From contig OX639973.1 in NCBI GenBank assembly GCA_951828385.1, forward strand, positions 6,054,845 through 6,118,844: 64,000 bases of DNA. Direction: 5' to 3'. Source of the DNA: an uncultured Poribacteria bacterium (GTDB lineage: Bacteria > Poribacteria > WGA-4E > WGA-3G). Position 1 is the stretch's first letter. Each line of letters starts with the position of its first letter. Positions 1 through 8,621 of this stretch are shown here, in pieces. The position numbers and the translations under genes were made by a program. A model generated the notes under the pieces. The model searched no databases. It was not told the DNA's origin and saw nothing but the letters and a program-made list of their open reading frames with translations.

Positions 1-1560
1 CAATTTATTAATACGTTGGTAGTTAGCAACGGCAAACTCTATGTTGTAGCAGGTGTTAAGGTTTCGCAGAAGTTAAATATATTTGAGGAAGTCCGTGAAC
101 TGGATCAATCGGTTGAGATATTAAAGTCTCCACCGAGAATTTTTCGTTCAACCGACCTTGGCGATACATGGGTCGATATTTCACCGGTAATGGGAAAAAA
201 CGAAAGAGGCGAGTTATGGATAGAGTTGCCGCTAACAGATGATAAATTCCGACTCCAAATGTTCAGTGGTATCCAGTTGGCAGCAGTCGGCGATCAACTT
301 GTAGTGATGGGGACGCGCCTCTTACTACATTCTTATGATAGCGGCGAAACGTGGACAAATATCGGAAAAGACATCAACATTGGAAAGAATGCGTTGAGTC
401 AGAGTGTTTTCCCTGTTGCCGCATTGGACGAAAATAACTTCTATACCTCCGATATTTCTGGAGTTGCCCGGTCAACGGATGCAGGTAGATCGTGGCATGC
501 CTTCCTTACTGGGATAGTAAACTCACACGTTCAGAGTCTGGTGCCCCTTAAAAACGCACTTTGTGCCCTCACTCCTGAAGGGATAGTCAAATCAACGGAT
601 CTCGGGGAATCGTGGACATCCGTTGGCGTAAATGTTCATGCCATCGCCGTGGCAGAAGGTAAACTTCAAAAGAAACAGGCAGCTCCAGATGTGCTGAGTT
701 ACGCAAAAATCGAGACAGCTAACGATTCACTTTACATAAGCAACAGTACATCTGATAATATCGGTTTTTACCACCTTTCTGATGATAGAAGTATGCTGAT
801 GGCTGTCCAAGGCGTGCCTGCATTTGCTGAAGATACGCTACAAGTTGAATGGATGAAAAAGATGCTTAATGCTAGACGTCGCCGTAGTGAATTAGGTTAC
901 CAGATGAGAACAAATATGCCCAATATCATTGAAGAGCGTCTAACAAATGGTGGGTTTACAATGACGGATGAAACCGTCTACATGGAATTCGGAAAAAAAC
1001 TTTTCAGATGGCGGAAAGGTGAAAAACAATGGTTCAACACTGGGCTCATAGATACCACCGAACGCGCCCCAGGGGCAGATACATCCAAAGGCTTCACGCT
1101 CGCAGCTTCGCAGAATGTCGTCTATGCAGGTAAACGCGACGGATCCCTATTTCAGTCGCTTGACAGCGGAGAGAATTGGAAAGAGATTACCACGGATTTA
1201 GCCTTTCCTTTCGCATATTTTGAAGAGATAGTCTTTGCGGGTGCTACCGTTTATGTCGTAACAGATCAAGGCGTTATGAATTCGCACGACGGCATCCATT
1301 GGCACGCACTCACAGATACAGCTGGTAACCGTCCCCTGATTGCTCGGATAGCCGTAGAGGGTGATAAGGTCTACGGTGTAGATAACCAAGGCGTTTATCG
1401 CATAAACACAGACACAGGTACGTGGATTCAGATGGCATCCGAGATTCCATACAAGGTAACAGCTTTCGCTGTAGATCGCGGTATTTTCTATATCGGCACG
1501 CGGCATCGCGGTGTCCTCCGCTTACAACTTAACCAATCCTACAATTATAGTGAACTCTAA
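1..1560 (+). CDS. BNR/Asp-box (YCF48-like) beta-propeller protein, 5'-truncated
   Basis: The reading frame is open from the first base of the window, so the gene begins upstream; the first in-window start (TTG at 16) has no ribosome-binding site before it. Asp-box signatures (S-x-D-x-G-x-x-W) recur through the protein: STDLGDTW, SYDSGETW, STDAGRSW, STDLGESW, SLDSGENW and a weaker SHDGIHW. Such boxes mark blades of sialidase-like or YCF48-like beta-propellers. There is no enzymatic motif, so a glycan- or protein-binding or scaffolding role is as likely as hydrolysis. The missing N-terminus would show whether a signal peptide is present. It is followed by a hairpin terminator and an IS4-family insertion. 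The propeller class is well supported; the function is unknown. Confidence 0.8.
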   Translation, partial: QFINTLVVSNGKLYVVAGVKVSQKLNIFEEVRELDQSVEILKSPPRIFRSTDLGDTWVDISPVMGKNERGELWIELPLTDDKFRLQMFSGIQLAAVGDQLVVMGTRLLLHSYDSGETWTNIGKDINIGKNALSQSVFPVAALDENNFYTSDISGVARSTDAGRSWHAFLTGIVNSHVQSLVPLKNALCALTPEGIVKSTDLGESWTSVGVNVHAIAVAEGKLQKKQAAPDVLSYAKIETANDSLYISNSTSDNIGFYHLSDDRSMLMAVQGVPAFAEDTLQVEWMKKMLNARRRRSELGYQMRTNMPNIIEERLTNGGFTMTDETVYMEFGKKLFRWRKGEKQWFNTGLIDTTERAPGADTSKGFTLAASQNVVYAGKRDGSLFQSLDSGENWKEITTDLAFPFAYFEEIVFAGATVYVVTDQGVMNSHDGIHWHALTDTAGNRPLIARIAVEGDKVYGVDNQGVYRINTDTGTWIQMASEIPYKVTAFAVDRGIFYIGTRHRGVLRLQLNQSYNYSEL

Positions 1561-1577
1561 AAATAAATAAACATCTT

Positions 1578-1601
1578 TGTAGCATAAACTGTTAGTTTGT
1601 G
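1578..1601. repeat. dispersed short palindrome, GCATAAACT type
   Basis: A 9-bp stem (GCATAAACT and AGTTTGTGC with one G-T wobble) closes a 3-nt GTT loop. Variants of the same palindrome occur at about 20752-20776, 20788-20812, 56007-56027 and 56811-56831, always between genes. It looks like a REP-type dispersed element of this genome. Confidence 0.7.
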
Positions 1602-1602
1602 C

Positions 1603-1635
1603 CAGTCTGAATGCCTGTTATAGGTATTCAGACTG
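1603..1635 (+). terminator. stem-loop after the propeller gene, probable terminator
   Basis: A 13-bp stem starting CAGTCTGAATGCC and closing GGTATTCAGACTG (one G-T pair) has a 7-nt loop and is followed by TTTGAATT. It lies 42 bp after the stop codon at 1560. The T tract is short, so termination strength is uncertain; it may be a paired dispersed repeat instead. Confidence 0.5.
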
Positions 1636-1682
1636 TTTGAATTGAAAGTGCCCAATTAATTATAGGTTTTACTATAATTTTA

Positions 1683-3080
1683 CTAAAGTTTGGACAATTT
1701 TATGAATTAAGATGACAAAAAGCAGAAAAGTAGGTATCCTTTCAGAAATAACCACACTTTTGAAAGGAAAGTAAAAATGAACCTCCTTTTCTGCTTAGAA
1801 GATATTCTATCGTATTTTCGTCCTTTATTCAACCTACAAAACTTCGCACTGTTCCAAGCGATGATCTGTGGCTTTATTGCCAATACACACGGTGGCACCC
1901 TCACCCGTCTTTATCAATCAAGTTTCTCGAAGACGAAGTATTGGTCTTTTACGAAGTTTCTCTCCCGAGGGGAGTGGGACGTTAATGCTGTCGCTGCACG
2001 GCTTGTTGTGAAGATACAGGAGGTGTTTCCTCATTGGGTTTATGTTTATGATCTCACGAGTGCCGTAAAAACAGGCAAGAGACAATTTGGACTGCATTTC
2101 TTCCGCAACTTCAAGTATCAAAAGGGTCGCGTGAATCAATCAAAGTTTCACTTCGGACATGAGTTTGCTGCTTTGGGGCTGCTTTGCGAAACTCCGAGAC
2201 AATGGATCCTGTTTCCTGTTTGGGTCAGACTCATCGTGGCGGAGAAACTCCGAGACAAAGGCGATGCGGTATTGAAACGTATCTTTTCAAGAATCCCTCG
2301 GGGACTCGTCATCTTTGATAGAGGGTTCGCCCGCCGGAAAGTCTTTCAAACGCTTTTGGCACTCAAACACCAGATCTTGTGTCGTGCGAAGTCCAATGCC
2401 GTCTTCTATCGTATGCCTAAACGTCGCAAACGTCCCGGCCCCGGACGTCCCAAGAAATACGGAGACCGTCTAAACATCAGACGTTTGCGGTATAAAGTCG
2501 TCTCCATAATGGGCAAAGACTCTCAGGTGGCTTCACAGATCGTCCGGACGAAAATGTGTCCCGCAGATGTGCGCCTCGTTGTTATACGAACAAAACCTAA
2601 ACCTTCAAAGCCGTATCAATATTTTTCTGTCTTTACAACCGATTTGACGCTTGAGATACCGAAGATCGTTGAATACTATCGCCACAGGTGGCAGATAGAG
2701 ACCGCATTTCGAGATGCCAAGCAACACTTCGGCTTCAGCGGCTATCAGGTGAAATCTCGCAAAAGCATCAATCGTTTTCTCCAAATGAGTTTCGTCGCAG
2801 CATCTCTAACAAAGTTGATCTTTTCTATGCCAGAAATGACGAAGAAACACCTCAGTGTTCAAGAGGTCTGTGAACAACTCGGTATTCATTGGTATAAACC
2901 CAAGAAACTCACGCAAGGACTTCGTGTCGCTTATCTTCAAGCACAAATTGGGTGGCTCCGATTTTCTACGAGTTCCAAAGAAAAAACAAACTCGCAGAAT
3001 ATTCAGACTCAGACACCACAGGATAACGCACTGCCTTTTGACAAGGCAGCATGAAATCTATAATATTGTCCAAACTTTAG
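1683..3080 (+). mobile_element. Complete IS4-family insertion sequence (1398 bp)
   Basis: Perfect 16-bp terminal inverted repeats (CTAAAGTTTGGACAAT at 1683-1698, its complement at 3065-3080) bracket one transposase gene. A perfect 10-bp duplication, TATAATTTTA, flanks the element at 1673-1682 and 3081-3090; 10-13 bp duplications are usual for IS4-type elements. Intact ends, intact duplication and an intact transposase indicate a recent insertion. The insertion lies 13 bp before the start of the LamG-like gene at 3104 and so separates that gene from its upstream region. Confidence 0.93.
1777..3054 (+). CDS. IS4-family DDE transposase
   Basis: A 425-residue transposase that would cut and join the ends of the surrounding element. 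The DDE triad can be placed at the Asp of VYDLTS, the Asp of VIFDRGFARRK and the Glu of RHRWQIETAFRDAK. The last stretch matches the IS4 signature Y-x2-R-x3-E-x6-K exactly (Y, R, E, K of YRHRWQIETAFRDAK). The ATG at 1777 follows GAAAGGAAAG by a usual distance. The gene fills most of the 1398-bp element and shows no internal stop or frameshift, so it is probably functional. The C-terminus after the signature is short and basic, as in related elements. Confidence 0.92.
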   Translation: MNLLFCLEDILSYFRPLFNLQNFALFQAMICGFIANTHGGTLTRLYQSSFSKTKYWSFTKFLSRGEWDVNAVAARLVVKIQEVFPHWVYVYDLTSAVKTGKRQFGLHFFRNFKYQKGRVNQSKFHFGHEFAALGLLCETPRQWILFPVWVRLIVAEKLRDKGDAVLKRIFSRIPRGLVIFDRGFARRKVFQTLLALKHQILCRAKSNAVFYRMPKRRKRPGPGRPKKYGDRLNIRRLRYKVVSIMGKDSQVASQIVRTKMCPADVRLVVIRTKPKPSKPYQYFSVFTTDLTLEIPKIVEYYRHRWQIETAFRDAKQHFGFSGYQVKSRKSINRFLQMSFVAASLTKLIFSMPEMTKKHLSVQEVCEQLGIHWYKPKKLTQGLRVAYLQAQIGWLRFSTSSKEKTNSQNIQTQTPQDNALPFDKAA

Positions 3081-3103
3081 TATAATTTTAACAGAGGTCT
3101 CTC

Positions 3104-3868
3104 ATGAAAAGGCTCAAACATATATTCTTCGTAATCATCTTAATGCTGCCTTTAACGCTCTATGCAGCACCGCACGAGCCTTCTCCTGCCGGAGGCGGTT
3201 GGCTGGAACTGAACCCCGAGCTACCCCTCGTGCAAACCCAAAAACCTTGGTTTCCCGATTATCCGGGTCCGCTAACGATTGAGGCGTGGGTCTACATAGA
3301 CAGACCACCGAGCGTTCGAGATGTTATATCGCTGGCTGCTGGATCCCCTGCTGCTTTTTCTATAGTAGGTCAGACCGACCGATTCACCTGTGCCATTGTC
3401 GGTGATGGGTATAAAGCCAGTCCTGCCATCGTCACAAACGGTATTGAAGGTGGATCCGGAAAGATATGAGGAGTGCTACCTACCGGGCGGTGGGTCTATT
3501 ACGTGGCAATAATTGACGGCGGCTCGACTGTCGGATGCGGCGGCTCTATCTCTGGGCTGATACCAGGGAGCCATCTCACATCCGCGAGTGAACCGCTCCT
3601 TGTCGGTGGCGTTCCCCTTCTAAAGGAGAGTGGGCTGAAAGCAGTGCCTGCATCTGGGATGTATATAGACGAACTGAGAATCAGCCGTGTTGTACGTTAT
3701 GACGTTGGGGCGTACAACGTACCAGCAAACGCATTTACCGCAGATGACGACACATTGGGACTTTACCATTTTGATGGAAAATCAACTGAACGTTATGAAG
3801 ATGCCTCCCGACATAAAATTCCATTGATCCGTATTAAAAAGCAGGCAGAGTCTGGATCAACTCAGTAA
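3104..3868 (+). pseudogene. Secreted LamG/concanavalin-A-like protein interrupted by an in-frame TGA
   Basis: The ATG at 3104 opens a signal peptide (MKRLKHIFFVIILMLPLTLYA) and the first half of a LamG-type fold (LTIEAWVYID). TGA at 3467-3469 stops it after GGSGKI. The same frame then continues without any shift (GVLPTGRWVYYVAIIDGG ... MYIDELRISR ... LGLYHFDG) to TAA at 3866-3868. GRWVYYVAIIDGG and YIDELRISR are core LamG strands, so both parts are one ancestral gene of about 254 codons. A single nonsense change, for example from TGG, explains it best. A 7-bp stem with a GGGC loop follows the TGA by 15 nt, so recoding cannot be wholly excluded. The IS4 element directly upstream may have silenced the gene and relaxed selection. 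Confidence 0.7.
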
Positions 3869-4080
3869 TCATCAATTTATCGTGCCTTTGAAACCCGACA
3901 CTCGCTGGACAACCCTTAAAAAATACAAATTTATCTACTTTTTTCACAAAATGCACGTTTTCTACCGCAAAATTGTGTCTTTAAGAGCAGGAAAGATATG
4001 TTCCGTTTTGAAAGTGGAGAGTTCATCTGAAATTCAAACGCATTGGTAACCAGTGTCTATTAAAAAAGGGGTTTTTGTTT

Positions 4081-4620
4081 ATGATGTTTCGATTACGCTT
4101 CATCGGGTTTCTGCTCGTGACAACACCGCTAATGGCGTGCGGGGTTCTCTTTAACATCAATCGCGTCATGAGACTCGATCCCGTTCTCCTCACACAGGAT
4201 GATCTCCCGACAATGCGACTAAAGGAGAATCACCGCCTCGATAGATTCCCAGAGGAATCATCTATTATCGTAGGATGCGAGCAGCGGTGGAATGTAAATC
4301 AACTGATTGTTCGATATTATTTATTTCACTCCGAGCACGCTGCCCAAAAAGTGTGGAAGAATCCGTGGGGATACCGCGTTGCCGGCCCAGTGAGCTTCCA
4401 CCCCGAGCTAAATCCCGAGGATGTTATTGGCGATGCGACATGGCACTACATCCCTAAGAGACAGACGAAAAAGATAAACGATACGGAAATTTTGTTCGTG
4501 AAAAACAACGTCGCGGTCCTCATTATGGCAAACGGACATGCGTCCAATCAACTGCAGTTCGCCCGTGACGTTGCCCGAAAGATTGAAGCCAAAATTACAG
4601 CAGTATTGAAGAAAAAATGA
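4081..4620 (+). CDS. Putative lipoprotein of unknown function
   Basis: The ATG at 4081 sits 10 nt after AAAAAAGGGG; a second ATG follows at once at 4084. The N-terminus (MMFRLRFIGFLLVTTPLMACG) has a short basic region, a hydrophobic core and a lipobox-like LMAC, suggesting export and lipidation. The remaining 160 or so residues have alternating strands and a closing amphipathic helix (QFARDVARKIEAKITAVLKKK). No family was recognised. It stands alone between long non-coding stretches and faces the same way as its neighbours. Confidence 0.7.
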   Translation: MMFRLRFIGFLLVTTPLMACGVLFNINRVMRLDPVLLTQDDLPTMRLKENHRLDRFPEESSIIVGCEQRWNVNQLIVRYYLFHSEHAAQKVWKNPWGYRVAGPVSFHPELNPEDVIGDATWHYIPKRQTKKINDTEILFVKNNVAVLIMANGHASNQLQFARDVARKIEAKITAVLKKK

Positions 4621-5001
4621 ACACGGAGTTCCCAAAAAACTTAATTCGCTTGAAAAACGGTTCTATCCAGACACCCGCTATCACACCACACATCCTTTCC
4701 TTTAGATCCGCCTACAAAACATTAAAAGTTTATCCGTTTTCAGAGGTGCCTTCTGATTGCTGATGACTATTTGGCTGACAACCATTCCGCAATTTAAATC
4801 CTTTCTCAAAAACACCAAATGTAGTATAATGATATATTGAAAGATATGCAGAACAAAACCGTCTGGTGTGCTGTCAGATTCATAAGCGCAACACTATGAG
4901 ATGTTTCTGACAGAAGCACAGCGGCGTTAAACATTAAGACCTTTTTCAGCGTCTTAATAAGATTACAGATACACGTAAAATACATGAGGAGGAACAGAAA
5001 T
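4621..5001. other. Intergenic region, candidate promoter
   Basis: No convincing coding frame is seen in this 381-bp gap. TATAAT occurs at 4825-4830 after a weak upstream hexamer, so a promoter for the following gene is possible but would leave a leader of about 170 nt. No strong hairpin is seen after the lipoprotein stop. Confidence 0.35.
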
Positions 5002-6321
5002 TTGCACCATTGGAAATCAAGCCTTTTTCTATTACTCACCTGCTTTGTTCTGGTTGCCCTTCCTATACATGCTATTGCTGGCGATTGGCCAACGTGGCGG
5101 GGACCGAATCAAGACGGCACCTCTGCTGAAACCGGGTTAATCTCAACTTGGTCAGCCGAAGGTGAGAACCTGCTCTGGGAAGCAGAATTTATCGGACGTT
5201 CCACACCGATCGTCCTCAACGACAGAGTCTATGTCATCGGACGTGTCGGCAAAGACATCACCGAACAGGAGCGTGTCGCCTGCTTCGACGCTGAAACCGG
5301 CGAACGCTTGTGGAATTATCAATTTAACGTCTTTCATACCACGATCTCTTTCAACCGAGTCGGGTGGACGAGCCTCGCTGGCGACCCCGAAACCGGGAAT
5401 ATCTACGCACACGGGGTCCAAGGACTTTTCTTCTGCTTTGACAAAGATGGGAACATCGTCTGGTCGCGTTCACTCACAGAGGAGTATGGACGGATATCCG
5501 GTTACGGTGGACGTGTACATACACCTATTATCGCTGGCGACCTCGTCGTGATTAGTTACCTTAACTCAGGATGGGGCGCTCAAGCCGCGACACGCCACCG
5601 CTACTTCGCTTTCGACAAACGCGACGGTGAACTGATTTGGATCTCAACCCCCGGGGGTAGACCCTTAGACACAACTTACTCTACACCCGTCGTTGCCAAT
5701 ATCAACGGACAACAACTCATCATCGGCGGTAATGCGGATGGCGGCATATACGCCATGAAGCAAAGCACAGGCGAGATGGTCTGGGGCTTTAAACTCAGTC
5801 AGCGCGGTATCAATACATCTGTCATCGTTTCAGGCACAAAAGTCTACGCTACGCATAGCGAAGAGAATATAGATACGACCACGATGGGGCGCGTCGTCTG
5901 TATTGACGCAACCGGCACAGGAGATGTCACCAAAACGCACGAACTTTGGCGCTACGACGGGGTGAACGTAGGATACGCATCCCCTACACTGAACGCCGGA
6001 CACCTCTATGTCGTCGATAACTCCGCTAACCTTCACGCTGTGGATGCTGAAACAGGCCAATTGCAATGGCAACACAGTATCGGCAAAGTCGGAAGAGGGT
6101 CACCCGTCTGGGCGGACGGTAAACTCTATGTCACCGAAGTCAACGGCGGCTTCGCTATCCTTCAACCCAGCGAGGACGGTTGTGAGTCGCTAAGTGTCCA
6201 AGAGATAAGTCGAGCCGAGGAAGATCACTACGTCGAAATCTACGGATCACCCGCTATCGTTGATGGACGCATCTATTTCACCACAGAAGAACGCCTCTAC
6301 TGTATCGGGAGGAAAGAATAG
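5002..6321 (+). CDS. Secreted PQQ-type (BamB-like) beta-propeller protein
   Basis: Repeated PQQ-like blade motifs are visible: CFDAETGERLWNYQF, AFDKRDGELIWIS, AMKQSTGEMVWGFK and AVDAETGQLQWQHS. The protein starts its mature part with GDWPTWRGPNQDGTS, a common beginning of exported PQQ-propeller proteins in planctomycete- and poribacteria-type genomes. A frame upstream reaches ATG 4984, but AGGAGG lies inside it at 4987-4992, 9 nt before an in-frame TTG at 5002. I prefer the TTG, which gives the signal peptide LHHWKSSLFLLLTCFVLVALP. A paralogue at 8622 also uses TTG. There is no sign of enzyme residues; a binding or dehydrogenase-like role is possible. It is followed directly by an OMEGA-type element. 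Confidence 0.85.
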   Translation: MHHWKSSLFLLLTCFVLVALPIHAIAGDWPTWRGPNQDGTSAETGLISTWSAEGENLLWEAEFIGRSTPIVLNDRVYVIGRVGKDITEQERVACFDAETGERLWNYQFNVFHTTISFNRVGWTSLAGDPETGNIYAHGVQGLFFCFDKDGNIVWSRSLTEEYGRISGYGGRVHTPIIAGDLVVISYLNSGWGAQAATRHRYFAFDKRDGELIWISTPGGRPLDTTYSTPVVANINGQQLIIGGNADGGIYAMKQSTGEMVWGFKLSQRGINTSVIVSGTKVYATHSEENIDTTTMGRVVCIDATGTGDVTKTHELWRYDGVNVGYASPTLNAGHLYVVDNSANLHAVDAETGQLQWQHSIGKVGRGSPVWADGKLYVTEVNGGFAILQPSEDGCESLSVQEISRAEEDHYVEIYGSPAIVDGRIYFTTEERLYCIGRKE

Positions 6322-6328
6322 TCAATAA

Positions 6329-6530
6329 CCCCAAGCTAAAGCCTGGGGCTTGTGCGAAGCGTATGCCAAACGTTCACTCCACAAGTTAAACTATTTTCTA
6401 CAGTAAAATATCGCAGTATCTCGGCGTGGCAGCCTAAACAATGTTTCGGATACTCCCCACGTCTGATTCACTTTTGGATACTGTGATCTGGAAGGGGCAA
6501 CACATACCCTGCAAAGGAGAATACAAACTT
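6329..6530 (+). ncRNA. Putative omega-RNA leader of the IsrB element
   Basis: The 200 nt before isrB fold into several nested helices by eye. These are the left-end hairpin (6329-6348), CTTGTG paired with CACAAG enclosing GAA(G)CGT/ACGTTC, GGCGTGG paired with CCACGTC (7 bp, one wobble), and GGGG/CCC near the ribosome-binding site. OMEGA systems encode their guide-bearing RNA exactly here, upstream of the nuclease gene. The guide would be the DNA just left of the element, that is the end of the propeller gene. The assignment is by position and foldability; no covariance model was run. Confidence 0.5.
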
Positions 6531-7559
6531 ATGTTTGTGCCTGTCCAAACGAAAGACGGACAACAACTGATGCCGATGCATGCTGCACGTGCGAGAAAAC
6601 TTGTTAAACGCGGCGAAGCAACCCCTTATTGGTCTAATGGTGTCTATTGTATGCGTCTTAATAAAGAACCCTCTGATAGAGACACACAAGAGGTTGTTGT
6701 GGGTGTAGATCCCGGTAGTAAGAAAGAGGGCTTTACCGTCAAATCAGCATCTCATACCTACTTGAATATCCAAGCAGATGCACACAGTGGTGTCGGTAAG
6801 AAAGTCGCCAAACGTCGCGAGTTGCGTAGGAGTCGACGCTCTCGTAAATGTCCTAATCGCAAGAATAGAACCAACCGTCTTGCGAACGAAGAGCGTATCC
6901 CCGCAGGCACACGTGCGAGGTGGGATTGGAAACTTCGTATACTCAATTGGCTTTCAAAGGTGTATCCCGTCACACACGTATGTGTTGAAGATATTAAGGC
7001 ACGCACCATAGAACGTGCTAAGAAATGGAATACCTCTTTTAGTCCGCTTGAAGTCGGTAAGCGGTGGTTTTATACCGAAATTCGGAAACGGTGGGAGTTG
7101 CGAACCCTTCAAGGGTGGCAAACCCAAGAGATACGCGATCGGTTAGGACTCAAGAAGTCGTCAGACAAGATGTCAGAAACTTTTGACGCACATTGCGTAG
7201 ATTCCTACTGCTTGGCGTATCACACGGTTGGGGGTTCGGGTGTCCCGGATAACACGGACTTAATGTATGTCTCACCGATACCGATAAAACGAAGAGAGTT
7301 GCATAGGCAACAGGAAGCGAAGGGGGGTAAACGCTCACGGGTGGGTGGCACTGTATTAGGGCAAGGTTTAGTCAAAAATACATTGATTAGGCATGTCAAA
7401 TACGGTTTAACACGACTCGCTGGCGTTAACGCAAAGGGTTTGTTTTCAATATACAGTCTGGGAAACAAACGCTTAACCACAGGTGCGAAGCGGTCTGATT
7501 TTAGAGTGCTAACACGCCTCAACTTTTACTACAGGAGCGGGCATTCCTCCCCAACCTAA
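6531..7559 (+). CDS. isrB: IsrB-like RNA-guided nickase (IscB family, HNH-less)
   Basis: The ATG at 6531 follows AAAGGAGA by a normal distance; upstream in-frame codons are leader sequence. Domains in order are: an N-terminal PLMP/RRXRR domain (QQLMPMHAARARKLVKRGEA); RuvC-I with catalytic Asp in VVVGVDPGSKKEG; an arginine-rich bridge helix (KKVAKRRELRRSRRSRK); RuvC-II with Glu in VTHVCVEDIKA; and RuvC-III with His and Asp in FDAHCVDSYCLAY. Only about 60 residues separate RuvC-II from RuvC-III and they hold no Cys/His zinc or HNH motif, so this is the IsrB type and not IscB. About 342 residues matches IsrB length. The family nicks the non-target strand using an omega-RNA. All RuvC acidic residues are present, so it is likely active. 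Confidence 0.85.
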   Translation: MFVPVQTKDGQQLMPMHAARARKLVKRGEATPYWSNGVYCMRLNKEPSDRDTQEVVVGVDPGSKKEGFTVKSASHTYLNIQADAHSGVGKKVAKRRELRRSRRSRKCPNRKNRTNRLANEERIPAGTRARWDWKLRILNWLSKVYPVTHVCVEDIKARTIERAKKWNTSFSPLEVGKRWFYTEIRKRWELRTLQGWQTQEIRDRLGLKKSSDKMSETFDAHCVDSYCLAYHTVGGSGVPDNTDLMYVSPIPIKRRELHRQQEAKGGKRSRVGGTVLGQGLVKNTLIRHVKYGLTRLAGVNAKGLFSIYSLGNKRLTTGAKRSDFRVLTRLNFYYRSGHSSPT

Positions 7560-7586
7560 AGGATGGGGTCTCCTGCCCGAAGATTG

Positions 7587-8573
7587 ATGATTTTTTATTT
7601 ATTACGTTTTCGCTCCTTTTTTTCCGTTGTCAAAAAAGGATTTTGGGTTAAATCGGAAATGCTACTGGGTTTATTGGGTTTCTTTATTTTTTGCCTTTTT
7701 ATTGCGGGTTGTGCCAGCAAAGAGATGGCACCAGAACCCGTTGAGATGAATACGGCACCCGCTGTTTCACTATTACTTACGCCCGCTGAAAAACTCACAT
7801 CAGGCGACCCCATTGAATTCAGTGTCATCGCGTTCGATGCAAACGGAAAACAGACGAGCGCAATCGGTGCTATAGAATGGATGAAAACTGGATTAACAGG
7901 GACATTACAAAACAATACATTCACACCCGATAAAAGTGTAGGCGCGCATGCTGGCGTTGTCACTGCACAATCGGGCGATATAAAAGCGACGGCTCGCGTC
8001 CGAGTTATACCCTCACTTCCATGGACAGAGGATTTTGAGGCAATTGAACTCGAAACAATACCGACGCACTGGATCGGCGCGACCGGCAAATTCTTTGTAC
8101 GTGAGAAGGATGGCAATAAAATTCTCGTCAAACCCCCTCCTCAACGTGGTTTGGACCGCTCCAATGTCTACATCGGGCCCTCCACGATGAAAAGCTATCA
8201 GATTCAAGTGGACCTCATGGGGACAAGAAATAAGCGCAGACTACCGGATATGGGGCTCATTGCGAACCGATATACGTTGGATATGCAGGGTAAACACCAA
8301 CGCCTGCAAGTCCGTTCGTGGGCATCGGATTTACGGATGGCGAAGACAATTGACTTCTCGTGGGAGATGGATGTCTGGTACACGATGAAAATGATGGTAG
8401 AAATTACCGAGGATAAAGCCATCATCCGTGGAAAAGTATGGCGAACTGGCGAATCTGAACCCGCAGAATGGACAATCACTGCTGAAGACCCACTGCCGAA
8501 CCGCGAGGGAAGCCCGGGTATCTATGGCAACTCCCCAGCTGATATCTATTATGACAACCTTAAAGTATGGTAA
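7587..8573 (+). CDS. Lipoprotein with Ig-like and lectin-like regions
   Basis: The hydrophobic stretch LLGLLGFFIFCLFIAGC ends in a lipobox (IAGC). The start is uncertain. ATG 7587 gives a basic N-region (VVKKGFWVK), ATG 7659 gives a compact 18-residue signal without charges, and neither has a good ribosome-binding site. The OMEGA element ends at about 7580 and may have replaced the native start region. After the lipobox comes an Ig-like section (SVIAFDANGKQTSAIGAIEW), then a jelly-roll-like domain (LPWTEDFEAIELETIPTHW ... GSPGIYGNSPADIYYDNLKVW). This last part resembles secreted LamG or DUF1080-type folds. Probably a surface carbohydrate-binding protein. It faces the PQQ propeller that follows after 48 bp. 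Confidence 0.75.
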   Translation: MIFYLLRFRSFFSVVKKGFWVKSEMLLGLLGFFIFCLFIAGCASKEMAPEPVEMNTAPAVSLLLTPAEKLTSGDPIEFSVIAFDANGKQTSAIGAIEWMKTGLTGTLQNNTFTPDKSVGAHAGVVTAQSGDIKATARVRVIPSLPWTEDFEAIELETIPTHWIGATGKFFVREKDGNKILVKPPPQRGLDRSNVYIGPSTMKSYQIQVDLMGTRNKRRLPDMGLIANRYTLDMQGKHQRLQVRSWASDLRMAKTIDFSWEMDVWYTMKMMVEITEDKAIIRGKVWRTGESEPAEWTITAEDPLPNREGSPGIYGNSPADIYYDNLKVW

Positions 8574-8621
8574 TCCACTAACGAACACCATGCCTAATAT
8601 CAAAACAAAGGAGTCGTTCAA

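Larger units (their letters stand above)
6322..7580 (+). mobile_element. IS200/IS605-like element carrying isrB, no tnpA
   Basis: Subterminal hairpins mark both ends. The left one is at 6329-6348, CCCCAAGCTAAAGCCTGGGG. The right one is at 7538-7579, with a CGGGCA/TGCCCG outer stem and a CCCCAACC-TAAA-GGATGGGG inner stem. Both inner hairpins have a TAAA loop, as expected for TnpA recognition structures. Between them lie a structured leader and one IscB/IsrB-type gene. No TnpA is present, so mobility would depend on an enzyme supplied elsewhere. The element sits immediately after the stop codon of the propeller gene and runs up to the next lipoprotein gene. Exact ends are inferred, because IS605 elements leave no duplication. 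Confidence 0.72.
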
